Program-made: the position numbers and the translations under genes | The notes under the pieces: generated by a model | What the model was told of the DNA's origin: nothing | Database searches by the model: none | What the model saw: only the letters and a program-made list of their open reading frames with translations | Shown here: one piece after another, positions 32,714 to 32,837 of the stretch | How positions within the stretch are numbered: the stretch's first letter is position 1 | Layout of the letters: the number at the start of each line of letters is the position of its first letter | DNA from: Chloroflexota bacterium | Lineage (GTDB): Bacteria; Chloroflexota; Anaerolineae; Anaerolineales; Villigracilaceae | DNA length: 32,837 nucleotides | Assembly: GCA_005778035.1 (NCBI GenBank) | Contig: SXKT01000051.1 | Location: forward strand, 1-32,837 | Direction: 5' to 3'

Positions 32714-32837
32714 TTATGGGTAGCTGTTATAAAATGGGGACCATGCGCTGGCCAGGTTTTTGGCAACTTGCCATACCTGGCAGGCGCTGTCATATCGCAG
32801 CCCTGCCTGTATGGATATTTCCAGCACGATACCGTAA
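32714..32837 (-). CDS. Possible 3' end of an unknown protein, partial
   Basis: A minus-strand frame open from the right edge ends at TAA (32714-32716). Its 40 residues begin YGIVLEISIQAGLRYDSACQ and end in WSPFYNSYP, with codon choice similar to neighbouring genes. I do not recognise the family. It is short, so chance openness cannot be excluded. Confidence 0.35.
   Translation of the reverse strand, partial: YGIVLEISIQAGLRYDSACQVWQVAKNLASAWSPFYNSYP

Overview
The window looks like an accessory part of an anaerobic bacterial chromosome, most likely Chloroflexota (Anaerolineae-like). The evidence is indirect: two ABC substrate-binding lipoproteins carry the Ala/Pro/Glu/Thr linkers common in that phylum, there is a tungsten-type aldehyde ferredoxin oxidoreductase (AOR) with cofactor genes, and gene ends are densely packed. 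I saw no rRNA, tRNA, IS element, prophage gene or CRISPR array.

Region 1 (1-7180) is a molybdenum/tungsten enzyme module. It holds the 3' end of a Cys-rich probable radical-SAM/SPASM maturase, a MoaD-like sulfur carrier, a small unknown protein and a terminator. AOR lies on the minus strand. Divergent from it is an ArsR-like HTH regulator carrying a PBP-like domain, which appears to start at AUA. MoeA follows, then a second MoeA fused to the same kind of PBP-like domain. The shared domain suggests that this locus senses oxyanion or cofactor through a common module.

Region 2 (7613-15676) is a cell-envelope group: a SOUL heme-binding protein, a lipoprotein that joins a PEBP domain to a newly noticed duplicated helical module, two tandem purple-acid-phosphatase-like lipoproteins, and an OmpR-type response regulator with its histidine kinase. 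Five phased CTAA/TTAA elements upstream of the lipoprotein gene look like a response-regulator binding array.

Region 3 (15956-22679, plus strand) is a sugar-type operon: GntR/UTRA regulator, BtpA/SgcQ-family TIM barrel, ABC substrate-binding protein and two permeases, PfkB kinase and an amidohydrolase. A strong promoter and two palindromic operators precede the regulator, and one operator reaches its start codon. The pathway is not one I recognise.

Region 4 (32501 down to 22774, minus strand) is a probable amino-sugar operon: ROK repressor, ROK-like ASKHA protein with an N-terminal extension, PIG-L deacetylase, ABC substrate-binding protein and two permeases, NagZ-like GH3 and a GlmS-like SIS protein. 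The set fits a route in which an imported N-acetylglucosaminide is hydrolysed, deacetylated, phosphorylated and then isomerised or deaminated, resembling the archaeal Dac/GlmD logic rather than NagA/NagB. Both transporters lack an ATPase gene here. In both operons a stem-loop separates the binding-protein gene from the permeases. The right edge may hold the end of another minus-strand gene.
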